Shown here piece by piece: positions 27,317 through 35,585 of a DNA stretch of 64,000 bases. Numbering within the stretch: position 1 is the first letter of the stretch; each line of letters begins with the position of its first letter. Position numbers and translations under genes: made by a program. The notes under the pieces were generated by a model. That model searched no databases, was not told the origin of the DNA, and saw nothing but the letters and a program-made list of their open reading frames with translations. This DNA is from Paenibacillus antri (GTDB lineage: Bacteria > Bacillota > Bacilli > Paenibacillales > YIM-B00363), in the NCBI RefSeq assembly GCF_005765165.1, contig NZ_VCIW01000025.1, forward strand, positions 1-64,000, written 5' to 3'.

Positions 27317-29755
27317 ATGAATAGCAGGTTCACGGCGCCGCCCGCGCGCGACGCGTCTGCCGTATGGTCGAACGGAACGAAGATCATTTGGTTCCCGGAC
27401 GAGGTGGAGACGCACTTCGAGCAGCCGAAGAACGCGTTCTGCCTGTTTCGCAAGACGTTCGAGGCGCCGGCGGGGGTGTCCGCGGCGCGCGTCAGGGCGT
27501 TCGCGGATTCCCGGTACCGGCTGTCGATCAACGGAACGTACGTCGGACGCGGCCCTTGCCGAAGCGATCCGAGGCGGCAGGTCGTCGACGAGCTCGACGC
27601 CGCCGCGTATATTCGGCCGGGGATCAACGTCGTCTCCGTGCTCGCGCTGCATTACGGATACGGAACGGGACAGTCGATTCACCGCATTCCCGCGTTGGTC
27701 GTCGAGGTGGAGCTGACGACGGCGGACGGCGAGCGTCTCGTCATCCCGAGCGACGAAAGCTGGAAGTGCCGGCCGGCCGCCGCCTATGACCGGTCGGCGC
27801 CTCGCGTGAACGGCTGCCAGGGCCCGATCGAAATCTTCGATTCCAGGGCGGAGCTTCCCGGGTGGGAACGGCCCGAGTTCGACGATAGCGGTTGGGCGGC
27901 CGCCAAAGGGCGAGGAACGAAGCTGTCTCCGTTCTGGAATTGGACGAAACGCGAGATTCCGCCGCTGGAGGAAGGCGAGGCGGCCGCGAAGGTCGTCGCT
28001 TGGAGAGGGACGCTCTCGGAACGTCCCGGTCCGCCAAGTCGGCTTCATCATCAAATCATGGAGGAGTCCGTCGACGCCGAGATGGCGGAGACGTCGGAGC
28101 CGATCGGGGACGGCGTCGTCGTCGAAGCGTCGCGGCGCGGGACGGCGACCGTCGTCACCTTCGATCTCGGCTCGACGGAGCCCGGTTACCTGCGGCTTCG
28201 GGCGACCGGCGCCGAAGGCGATATCGTGGACGCGGTGTACGCAGAGCGGCTATGGTGCGGCAAGGCGCCGCTTTCGCTGACGAGCAATCGTCCGATCGAC
28301 CGGTTTATTCTGAACGGAACGACGGCGCAGGAGCTGGAAACCGCCTTCGCTTGGCGGGCGTGCCGGTACGTGCAGCTCATCGTGCGCAACCCCGGCGGCC
28401 CCGTGACCATTCATCGGGTCGGCCTCCGAACGAGAACATATCCGCTGGAGCGGACGGCCGAATTCCATTGCAGCGACGAGCGGCTGCGCCGGATTTGGGA
28501 CATCTCCGCGCATACGCTGCGTCTGTGCATGCAGGACGGCTTCCTCGACTCTTCGAGCCGGGAGCAGCAGCAGTGGATGGGCGACGGGCGCTGGCAAGCG
28601 GTGATCAACTACCATTACTCCGGCGATGCGCGATTGCACCGAAAGCTGCTCGAACAGATCGGCCAGTCGCAGGATCCCTCGGGCATGACGAAGGCGAGGT
28701 ACCCGGACGGACATCATAACTACCCGCCGATCCCGTCGTTCTGCCTCGCGTGGATCAGTTCGTTCGGCGAATACGAGCTGTATTCGGGGGACGGCAGCCT
28801 GCTGCCCGCCTGGTGGCCGAACGTGGTGCACGCGCTGCGGTGGTTTTCCGCCTACGCGAACGAAGACGGCTTGCTCGAGGACGTCCCGTATTGGCCGTTC
28901 ATCGATTGGGGCGAAGGGCCGGAAGGGCCCGTCCCGGACGACCAGCGGGGCGGCGTCGTGACCGCCTTGAACTTGCAGTACGCGGAAGCGCTCGGGGCGG
29001 CGGCCGGGTACGCGAGCCGGCTCGGGGACGAGGAGGCGGAAGCGCATTACGCGAGGGAAGCCGCGCGAGTCCGAACGGCGATCCGAGCGGTTCTCTGGGA
29101 CGATCGGCAAGGCGCCTACGTCGACTGTCTCGTCGACGGGGCCGCAAGCGAGAGCGTCAGCGAGCCGACCAACGCCCTCGCGATCTTGCTGCTGCACGAG
29201 GCGGGGGAGGAGCGCGCGCGGCGGATCGGCCGGCGCGTCTTCTCCGGTTCGGCCGCCGGCGGCGCGGTCGCGGCGGGCAGCCCGTACTTCATGCTCGTCA
29301 TCGGCCGGGCGCTCGTGAAGCTGGGCTGGGCGGCGCGGGCGCTCGAGCTGATCCGGGAGCGCTACGGCGCGTTCCTCGACGCCGGCTCCGACACGACGTG
29401 GGAGCGGTGGACGCTGTTCCACGAAGGCAGTGACGGGAGCGTCTCTTATTCGAGCGCGAGCCACGCCTGGGGGGCTTCCCCGATCGTCTTTATTTATGAA
29501 GGCATCTTCGGCTTGACGCCGCTCGAGGGCGGATTTCGCCGGTTCGCGATGGACCCCGACCCTTGCAATTTGGACGACGTCCGCGCGACGCTCCCCGTCG
29601 CCGAAGGCGAGATCGACATGAGCCTCGAGCGCATCGACGCGGAAAGCTGGAGCCTTGCCGTCTCGATTCCGCCTGGGTATTCCGGCCGAATCGCCGGCCG
29701 GCATTGCGAGGCCGGCCGCCATACCATCACGATCGCGAAGGAGAAGGGAACATGA
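27317..29755 (+). CDS. GH78-type alpha-L-rhamnosidase
   Basis: An 812-residue glycoside hydrolase of the GH78 type, removing terminal alpha-L-rhamnose. N-terminal beta-sandwich domains (about 40-360, with RKTFEAPAG and YRLSINGTYVGRGPCRSDP) precede the (alpha/alpha)6 catalytic barrel. Diagnostic blocks are DSSSREQQQWMGDGRW (the conserved acidic D/E-x-x-x-W-x-GD region), DTTWERW with a likely catalytic Glu, and SYSSASHAWGASPIVFIYE leading into the GLTPLEGGFRRF tail. No signal peptide, so it acts in the cytoplasm on imported oligosaccharides. Its stop overlaps the start of the GH97 gene (ATGA). It tells us the target glycan carries rhamnose, unless the enzyme has another specificity. Confidence 0.87.
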   Translation: MNSRFTAPPARDASAVWSNGTKIIWFPDEVETHFEQPKNAFCLFRKTFEAPAGVSAARVRAFADSRYRLSINGTYVGRGPCRSDPRRQVVDELDAAAYIRPGINVVSVLALHYGYGTGQSIHRIPALVVEVELTTADGERLVIPSDESWKCRPAAAYDRSAPRVNGCQGPIEIFDSRAELPGWERPEFDDSGWAAAKGRGTKLSPFWNWTKREIPPLEEGEAAAKVVAWRGTLSERPGPPSRLHHQIMEESVDAEMAETSEPIGDGVVVEASRRGTATVVTFDLGSTEPGYLRLRATGAEGDIVDAVYAERLWCGKAPLSLTSNRPIDRFILNGTTAQELETAFAWRACRYVQLIVRNPGGPVTIHRVGLRTRTYPLERTAEFHCSDERLRRIWDISAHTLRLCMQDGFLDSSSREQQQWMGDGRWQAVINYHYSGDARLHRKLLEQIGQSQDPSGMTKARYPDGHHNYPPIPSFCLAWISSFGEYELYSGDGSLLPAWWPNVVHALRWFSAYANEDGLLEDVPYWPFIDWGEGPEGPVPDDQRGGVVTALNLQYAEALGAAAGYASRLGDEEAEAHYAREAARVRTAIRAVLWDDRQGAYVDCLVDGAASESVSEPTNALAILLLHEAGEERARRIGRRVFSGSAAGGAVAAGSPYFMLVIGRALVKLGWAARALELIRERYGAFLDAGSDTTWERWTLFHEGSDGSVSYSSASHAWGASPIVFIYEGIFGLTPLEGGFRRFAMDPDPCNLDDVRATLPVAEGEIDMSLERIDAESWSLAVSIPPGYSGRIAGRHCEAGRHTITIAKEKGT

Positions 29756-31587
29756 TCGACGAGAGCGGGTTCGTATTGCGAAGCCCAAGCGGCGTCTTGA
29801 CGGCAACGCTGCGTCTGACGCGCGAGAAGAGACTTCGATATCAGGTGAAGCGCGGCGACGCGGTCGTCGTGGAAGACGGCGACATCGGCATCACGGCGGA
29901 CGGCGTCGATCTGGGCGACGGCGTCGCCTTCGAAGACATTCGTCAAGAGACGATCTACGAGACGTACAAGGTATTCGGCGGACATTCGGACGCCCTGAAT
30001 CACTGCAACGCGTATCGCTTCTCGCTCCGGCACGCCGCGAGCGGAGAAGCGTACGAGCTGCAAGCGCGAGCGTACGACGACGGCTTCGCGTTCCGGTACG
30101 CGCTACCGCGGGAAGGAACCACGACCGTACAAGGGGAAGCGTCGAGTTGGACGCTTCCGGCCGGCAGCCGCGTATGGCTGTTCGAGCGGAACAACGGCTG
30201 GAAGCTGAAGAGCTATGCGGGCGAATGGATTTCCGCCGACGCGGAGGAGCTCCATACGGTATCCGGTCAAGGTCCCGTGCAGGGCACTCCGCTCGTCGCG
30301 GAGCTGCCGGACGGGCGCGGGTACGCGGCGATCGCGGAAGCCGCACTGTACAACTATAGCGGCATGCGACTGGAAGCGATCGGACGTCGCGCCGTTCGCG
30401 CGAATTTCACCGAAGGGGACGCCGGTTTCGCCGTGGAAGGCGCCGTCCTGACGCCGTGGCGCGTCGCGATGGCCGCGCCGGACTTGGACGGTCTCGTGAA
30501 CAGCGATTTGATTACGAACCTGAATCCGGCTCCGTCCGCGGCGCTGTTCTCCGACACAAGCTACATTCGTCCGGGACGCTCCGCGTGGCGTTGGTGGAGC
30601 CTCGGCACCGGGACGCCGGAGCAGGAGCGGGAGACGGTCGACCGGGCGGCGGCGCTCGGCTTCGAGTACACGACGGTCGACGAAGGCTGGGAGGCGTGGC
30701 CGGAGCCGTGGGCGGACCTGCGTCGCTTGACCGATTACGCGAAGGGAAAGCACGTCGGCGTCTTCGTGTGGAAACGGTCGAAGGAGATCGACGATCCGCG
30801 GGAGGGGTGGCGGACGATGCGCGAGTTTTTCGATAAGGCGAAGGACGCCGGCGCCGTCGGCCTCAAGATCGACTTCATCGACAACGAGTCGAAGGCCGCG
30901 ATCGACTTCGAGATCGCGGCGCTGCGGCTGGCGGCGGAGCGGCGGCTGATGATCAACTTCCACGGCATCTCGAAGCCGACCGGCGAATCGCGGACGTATC
31001 CGAACGAAATTTCGCGGGAAGGTATACGCGGCCTCGAGCTCAACAAGATGAAGGAAGGGCCGATTCCGGCTTGGCACAACGCCGCGCTGCCCTTCACCCG
31101 CTTCGTTGCGGGGCACGGGGATTATACGCCCGTCGGCTTCTCGAACCCGGGGGAGACGACGTATGCGCATCAGCTGGCGACGATGGTCGCCTTCACGTCC
31201 CCGCTGCAGGTCGTCGCCGAAAACCCGGCCTTCCTGCTCGAGGAGGCGGCGGCGCGGCCGGCGTTGGACGTCCTGAAGTCGATCCCGTCCGTATGGGACG
31301 AGACGCGAGCGCTGCCGCCCAGCGCGATCGGCGAGCTCGCCGTTCTCGCCCGGAGGTCCGGGGAGGCGTGGTTTCTCGGCGTCCTGAACGGCAAGGCGGA
31401 GCGTACGACGGTTCGGCTGCCGCTCTCTTTCCTGGACGACGGGGCGGCGTACGACGCGGTCGAAATCGTCGACCGCGGACCCGGAAGCATGGCGCGCAAG
31501 GAAGGCATGCGCGTCGCTTCGCGGGACGCAGTGGACATCGTCTTGGAGCCGAATGGAGGATATGTCGCCGTATTAAGGAAGGCGTGA
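29752..31587 (+). CDS. GH97-family glycoside hydrolase
   Basis: A 611-residue enzyme with the GH97 layout: N-terminal super-sandwich (about 5-260; SPSGVLTATLRL, YEVFGGHSDALNH-like segment), central TIM barrel (EYTTVDEGWEAW, GVFVWKRSKE, VGLKIDFIDN, LMINFHGISKPTGESRTYPN), and a C-terminal beta domain. D374 in KIDFIDN is at the position where retaining GH97 alpha-galactosidases carry an Asp nucleophile; inverting alpha-glucosidases of this family use Glu instead. This favours alpha-galactosidase-like activity. No signal peptide, unlike the periplasmic Bacteroidetes members, so it should act on imported oligosaccharides. Overlaps the rhamnosidase stop by 4 bases; the longer frame starting at 29563 runs through that gene and is not used. 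Confidence 0.87.
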   Translation: MIDESGFVLRSPSGVLTATLRLTREKRLRYQVKRGDAVVVEDGDIGITADGVDLGDGVAFEDIRQETIYETYKVFGGHSDALNHCNAYRFSLRHAASGEAYELQARAYDDGFAFRYALPREGTTTVQGEASSWTLPAGSRVWLFERNNGWKLKSYAGEWISADAEELHTVSGQGPVQGTPLVAELPDGRGYAAIAEAALYNYSGMRLEAIGRRAVRANFTEGDAGFAVEGAVLTPWRVAMAAPDLDGLVNSDLITNLNPAPSAALFSDTSYIRPGRSAWRWWSLGTGTPEQERETVDRAAALGFEYTTVDEGWEAWPEPWADLRRLTDYAKGKHVGVFVWKRSKEIDDPREGWRTMREFFDKAKDAGAVGLKIDFIDNESKAAIDFEIAALRLAAERRLMINFHGISKPTGESRTYPNEISREGIRGLELNKMKEGPIPAWHNAALPFTRFVAGHGDYTPVGFSNPGETTYAHQLATMVAFTSPLQVVAENPAFLLEEAAARPALDVLKSIPSVWDETRALPPSAIGELAVLARRSGEAWFLGVLNGKAERTTVRLPLSFLDDGAAYDAVEIVDRGPGSMARKEGMRVASRDAVDIVLEPNGGYVAVLRKA

Positions 31588-31630
31588 CCTAAACAGATCA
31601 GGGATAGGGAGAAAAAGGAGGTTCAAACCC

Positions 31631-32476
31631 ATGAAGCAGACCGAGTATGCGTTACTCGTCGCCGGCGCGACCTTCGCCGGCATCGGCGCGGCGGCGGCCG
31701 CGACGGAAGCGAATCGGAGCGTCGTCGTCGTCGAGCGCACGGCTTTGGTCGGACGCGAATTTATCGACGCCTTGAACCCGGGACGGGGGACGGGGACGCC
31801 GAAGACGGATTTCGGTCGAAGGTTCCGGGACGAAGCGGCGAATCGCAACGTCATGACCGAAGCGGGGCTCCTGCATCTCCCGGCGCTGCATCCCGTCTTA
31901 TGTCTTCGGATGAAGCAATATGGGATGAATGTCCGTTTTCTCACGGAGATCGTCGAAGTCGAAGACGCCGGCGGACGTTACGTCGTAACGCTGTTCGACG
32001 CCGCCGGCCTGCATCGAGTGACGACGGACGAAATCCTGGATACGTCGACGCAGCGGCTTACCGAGCCGGGAAATCCGTTCGTGCCGGTGCATAAGCGATT
32101 GAACGCTTATTTGCATCATCCCGACATCGGCGCGGTCCCGCTGCCCGAACCGATCGACGACGCGATGTCGATCGCTTGGGGAAGGTTTCCTTCCGAGGTC
32201 GTCTTGCGGGTATGCGTTCCGCCGAAGCTGAATTGGCTGCAAGCGAAGCAATGGCTGTACCGGTATTGGGAAGCGAGACCGGAGGCTTGGGCGCCGTGGA
32301 CGATCGCGGCGGTCGCCGGTGGCTTCGAATCGATCGTTCGCCGCGGGCCCCGGCGGCTGAAGGAAGGATGGACCTGGCTTCCTTCCGAAGCGTACGATCA
32401 TCCGATGGAAGCGATCGACGCGGGGTACGCTCATCTGACATACGAGGGAGGGGTTCGCGATGAAGCCGCATTATGA
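31631..32476 (+). CDS. Small FAD-binding oxidoreductase-like protein
   Basis: A 281-residue protein that begins like a Rossmann flavoprotein: ALLVAGATFAGIGAAAAATEA followed by VVVVERTALVGREF. The dinucleotide motif is degenerate (Thr and Phe where G-x-G-x-x-G would have small residues), so FAD binding may be weak or absent. The rest (KLNWLQAKQWLYRYWE and a long helical C-terminus) resembles nothing I recognise. It overlaps the start of the larger FAD gene by 17 bases, which implies coupled translation and perhaps a two-subunit enzyme. AAGGAGG lies 7-9 bases before the ATG. No signal peptide. Role in glycan or sugar oxidation is inferred only from position. Confidence 0.7.
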   Translation: MKQTEYALLVAGATFAGIGAAAAATEANRSVVVVERTALVGREFIDALNPGRGTGTPKTDFGRRFRDEAANRNVMTEAGLLHLPALHPVLCLRMKQYGMNVRFLTEIVEVEDAGGRYVVTLFDAAGLHRVTTDEILDTSTQRLTEPGNPFVPVHKRLNAYLHHPDIGAVPLPEPIDDAMSIAWGRFPSEVVLRVCVPPKLNWLQAKQWLYRYWEARPEAWAPWTIAAVAGGFESIVRRGPRRLKEGWTWLPSEAYDHPMEAIDAGYAHLTYEGGVRDEAAL

Positions 32477-34274
32477 CGTCGTCGTCGTCGGACTCGGCAC
32501 GGCGGGAGCGATCGCGGCGATCGCCGCCGCCCGCCTAGGCCTTCGCGTGCTGGGCGTCGAACGGCACACGTGCATGGGAGGCGTCGGAACGGCCGGCGGC
32601 GTCATCGGGTATTATCTCGGTACGCGCGGAGGCTTGTACGAACGGATCGATCGCCAAATCCCCGATACGGAACGGCGGGTGTTCACGCCATCCTTCGGCG
32701 TGAACGCCGAAGGGAAGCAGTATGTGCTGGAGCGGGAGGCGGTCGAAGCCGGCGCGACGATCCGTTACGATACGACCGTAACCGCCGTGCGCCGGGAAGG
32801 AACCGCCGTCCGCGGCGTCGAATGCTTCTCTCCGGACGCCGGGCGGTACGAGGTCGCTTGTTCCGTCGTCGTCGACGGTACGGGCAATGCGGACGTCTGC
32901 CGGCTGGCCGGCTGCGAGCTGCGCGGCGGGCGGGCGTTCGACGGGCAGGCGCAGCCCTTTTCCAACGTATGGTTCCGTATGAAGGACAATCGGGTCCAAG
33001 CCGCTTACACCGATTCCGGTTATGTGTTCCCCGAGGACCCCGAGAGCTTATCCCGGGCGATCGTCGATTCCGCGCTGCTGTCGACGCATCTGAAGGATCG
33101 GTTCGAGGAGGAGCCGCGGCTGATCCGCGTCGCTCCGCAGCTCGGCGTCCGGGAGAGTCGGTTCATCGTCGGCGAGGAGAACGTGACGTTGGACGATTTC
33201 CTGCATGACCGTTACACCCGACAGCCTGTGTTCATGGCGTATTCGAACTTGGATAATCATAGCAAGGACCTTGCTTTCGAGAGCGAGCTGCAGCGGGACT
33301 GGTCGGTCGCGGCGAGTCTGTGGGGTCTCCGGTTCGCGGTGCCGATTCCGCTCGGCGCGTTGATCCCGAGAGGAACCGACGGGCTGATCGTCGCAGGGCG
33401 CTGTCTCGCCGTCGACCATGATTTGGCCGCTTGCGTCCGGATGAAGCGGGATATGCAGAAGTGCGGGGAAGCCGCCGCCTACGCCGCGTTTCTATCGATC
33501 GAGAAGGGCGTGCCGCTGCGGGACGTGCCGTACCCCGAGCTGGCGAAGCTGCTTCGCGAGACGGACTGCTTGCCGGAACGCCATGAAGTCTATTTCGAGC
33601 AGCGGCTTGCGGAAGGCGACAAGTCGAACCCGCTCATCCGATGGATCGAGGACCATGGCGAATTGAAGGCAGGCCTCTCCGGCGTCAAGCCCGGCGTGGC
33701 GATCTGGTCGGCGAGACGGTTGGGAGACGCCGTTCGTCCGCGGCTGCTGGAGTGGATGCGCGACGAGGCGTCCGAGCATCTGCGCAAGCACAGCGCGATC
33801 GCGCTGGCGCTGCTGCAGGACCCGGCTGCGGCGCCGGTCTTGCGGGACATCTTGCGGGAGCGCGATCCGTTCTTCCCGTCCACGAGCGTGAAGTATAATC
33901 AATCCCGCGGATACGCCGCCGCGTACCTGCTGGGCAAGCTGGCCGACAAGGATGCGATTCCGGAGCTGCGCGGCGTCCTCGAGCAGCGGGATGCGTTCCC
34001 GTGGACCGAGCGAGACAAGGAGTTTCTGTCGGACGCGCAGGAATTGAGATTTCAATACGTGTCGTTCGCGTTGACGGCGTTGTCCCGCATCGGGGATCGG
34101 CATGCGGACGTCCGGCAGCGCATTGCAGACATTTTCGAAAATTATAAACCGATGCTCGACGACTCGCTGTCGATCACCTTCAAGGGCAGCACTGTCCTCC
34201 GCAACCCGATGGACGGCAAGCTTCGCCGGTTGATCGACGAGACGATCGCCCGATGGGATATCGCTTATGCTTAA
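32460..34274 (+). CDS. FAD-dependent oxidoreductase with HEAT-like C-terminus
   Basis: A 604-residue protein. The N-terminus is a canonical FAD-binding Rossmann fold (VVVVGLGTAGAIAAIAAARLG, then VLGVER), with the second signature around VVDGTGNADVCRLAGCEL and the late FAD contact RGTDGLIVAGRCLAVDHD. This is the FAD_oxidored (PF12831-like) group, often found beside glycan-degrading genes. From about residue 415 there are helical HEAT-like repeats (RPRLLEWMRDEASEHLRKHS, AAPVLRDILRERD, AIPELRGVLEQRD). GGGAGGGG precedes the ATG, and the gene overlaps both neighbours. Likely oxidises a sugar hydroxyl in the imported oligosaccharide or a released sugar; substrate unknown. The start of the propeller gene overlaps its stop by 8 bases. 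Confidence 0.83.
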   Translation: MKPHYDVVVVGLGTAGAIAAIAAARLGLRVLGVERHTCMGGVGTAGGVIGYYLGTRGGLYERIDRQIPDTERRVFTPSFGVNAEGKQYVLEREAVEAGATIRYDTTVTAVRREGTAVRGVECFSPDAGRYEVACSVVVDGTGNADVCRLAGCELRGGRAFDGQAQPFSNVWFRMKDNRVQAAYTDSGYVFPEDPESLSRAIVDSALLSTHLKDRFEEEPRLIRVAPQLGVRESRFIVGEENVTLDDFLHDRYTRQPVFMAYSNLDNHSKDLAFESELQRDWSVAASLWGLRFAVPIPLGALIPRGTDGLIVAGRCLAVDHDLAACVRMKRDMQKCGEAAAYAAFLSIEKGVPLRDVPYPELAKLLRETDCLPERHEVYFEQRLAEGDKSNPLIRWIEDHGELKAGLSGVKPGVAIWSARRLGDAVRPRLLEWMRDEASEHLRKHSAIALALLQDPAAAPVLRDILRERDPFFPSTSVKYNQSRGYAAAYLLGKLADKDAIPELRGVLEQRDAFPWTERDKEFLSDAQELRFQYVSFALTALSRIGDRHADVRQRIADIFENYKPMLDDSLSITFKGSTVLRNPMDGKLRRLIDETIARWDIAYA

Positions 34275-35532
34275 CCCGAAAGCGTTCCCTCGGTATCGGG
34301 ATTTCGATCCGCTCGTTCCGGTATGGTGCGTTACCCCCGGGAAGGGCGGCTGTATTCACCGCTTCTTCGATACGTCCCCCTTCAGTCCTTCCGGCAAGTA
34401 TTTGGCCGTATTGCGTCTGCCGCGGGAGGATAGGCTGAACTTGCCGGGAGAGTCGGCGGATATCGTCGTCGTCGATCTGGAGACGGGCGAAGAGCGCGTC
34501 GTCGCGTCGACTTCCGGATGGGAAGCGCAGTTGGGCGCGAATCTGAACTGGGGAAGCGAAGATTCGGCGTTGTTTTATAACGACGTGGACCTCGAAACCT
34601 GGGAACCGTTCTGCGTCAAGCTGAACTTCCTCACGGGGGAGAAGCGGCGGCTCGAGGGGGGGATCTACCGAATTTCCCCCGACGGGCGAACGATCGTTTC
34701 GGCGTCCCTCGAGCGGATGCGCCGCACGCAGGACGGGTACGGCGTCGTGCTGCCGGATGATCGCGTGCCCCGCAACTTCGGGCTTCGCGAGGACGATGGA
34801 TTGTACGCGACCGACGTCGCCACGGGGAAGCGGAAGCTCTTGGCGTCGATCCGCGACGTATTCGATCGCGCGCATCCGCGCATCCCGCGCTCGCGATACG
34901 AGCAAGGCGAATGCTACGGCTTCCATTGCAAATTCAATCCCCAAGGCGATCGGCTGCTGTTCACCATGCGATGGTATTTAACGGAAGAGGACCAGCCGTG
35001 GAATATGCTTCCCAAGGGGCTGGATTATTGGGTCGTCACGATGAGACCGGACGGCAGCGACATCGCCGTGGCGGTCGGACCCGAGCTGTGGAGGCAAGGA
35101 GGGCACCACATCAATTGGTTCCCCGACGGTGAGCGGTTGTCCATGAACCTCCGTTCGGAGGGGGACGAGGAGCTGTCTCTCGTCCAGGTGAACGCGGACG
35201 GAACGGGCCTGAGGAAGATCGTCGACGGCGTTCCGGGCTCCGGTCATCCGACGGTGCACCCGGACGGCGTCCACATCTTGACCGATGCGTACGAGAACGA
35301 GAAGGTGTCGTTCGGAGACGGCACCGTGCCGTTGCGATGGATCGACGCGAAGGCAGGTTCGGAGAAGACGATCGTGCGCATCAACGTAGGCAATCCGGCG
35401 ACTTCGGCGAATACCGCGCTTCGCGTAGATCCCCACCCGGCGTGGGATTCCCAATATAAGCGCGTTGCCTTCAACGGATATGTGAATGGCACTCGTAGAG
35501 TGTTCGTGGCGGATCTAAGCGCGTTATCTTGA
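34267..35532 (+). CDS. Seven-bladed beta-propeller, oligogalacturonate lyase-like
   Basis: A 421-residue protein made of TolB/WD40-type propeller blades: FDTSPFSPSGKYLAVLRLP, YRISPDGRTIVSAS, FHCKFNPQGDRLLFTMRWY, HHINWFPDGERLSMNLR, HPTVHPDGVHILTDAY, and DPHPAWDSQYKRVAFNG. The regularly placed His residues (HHINW, HPTVHPDG, DPHPAW) resemble the metal- and substrate-binding histidines of PL22 oligogalacturonate lyases, which act in the cytoplasm on oligosaccharides. I call it lyase-like, not a confirmed PL22. There is no signal peptide. Last gene of the long plus-strand locus, overlapping the FAD oxidoreductase stop and followed 7 bases later by a strong terminator. If a lyase, it implies uronic acid in the glycan. 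Confidence 0.72.
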   Translation: MLNPKAFPRYRDFDPLVPVWCVTPGKGGCIHRFFDTSPFSPSGKYLAVLRLPREDRLNLPGESADIVVVDLETGEERVVASTSGWEAQLGANLNWGSEDSALFYNDVDLETWEPFCVKLNFLTGEKRRLEGGIYRISPDGRTIVSASLERMRRTQDGYGVVLPDDRVPRNFGLREDDGLYATDVATGKRKLLASIRDVFDRAHPRIPRSRYEQGECYGFHCKFNPQGDRLLFTMRWYLTEEDQPWNMLPKGLDYWVVTMRPDGSDIAVAVGPELWRQGGHHINWFPDGERLSMNLRSEGDEELSLVQVNADGTGLRKIVDGVPGSGHPTVHPDGVHILTDAYENEKVSFGDGTVPLRWIDAKAGSEKTIVRINVGNPATSANTALRVDPHPAWDSQYKRVAFNGYVNGTRRVFVADLSALS

Positions 35533-35539
35533 AAAAGAA

Positions 35540-35576
35540 GGGCTGCCCCAAGTCGTCTAGACTTTCGGGGCAGCCC
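35540..35576. terminator. Strong bidirectional terminator closing the glycan locus
   Basis: GGGCTGCCCC (35540-35549) pairs perfectly with GGGGCAGCCC (35567-35576), with an A-rich flank on the left. It separates the plus-strand propeller gene from the convergent MFS gene that ends at 35586. Confidence 0.9.
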
Positions 35577-35585
35577 TAATCCATC

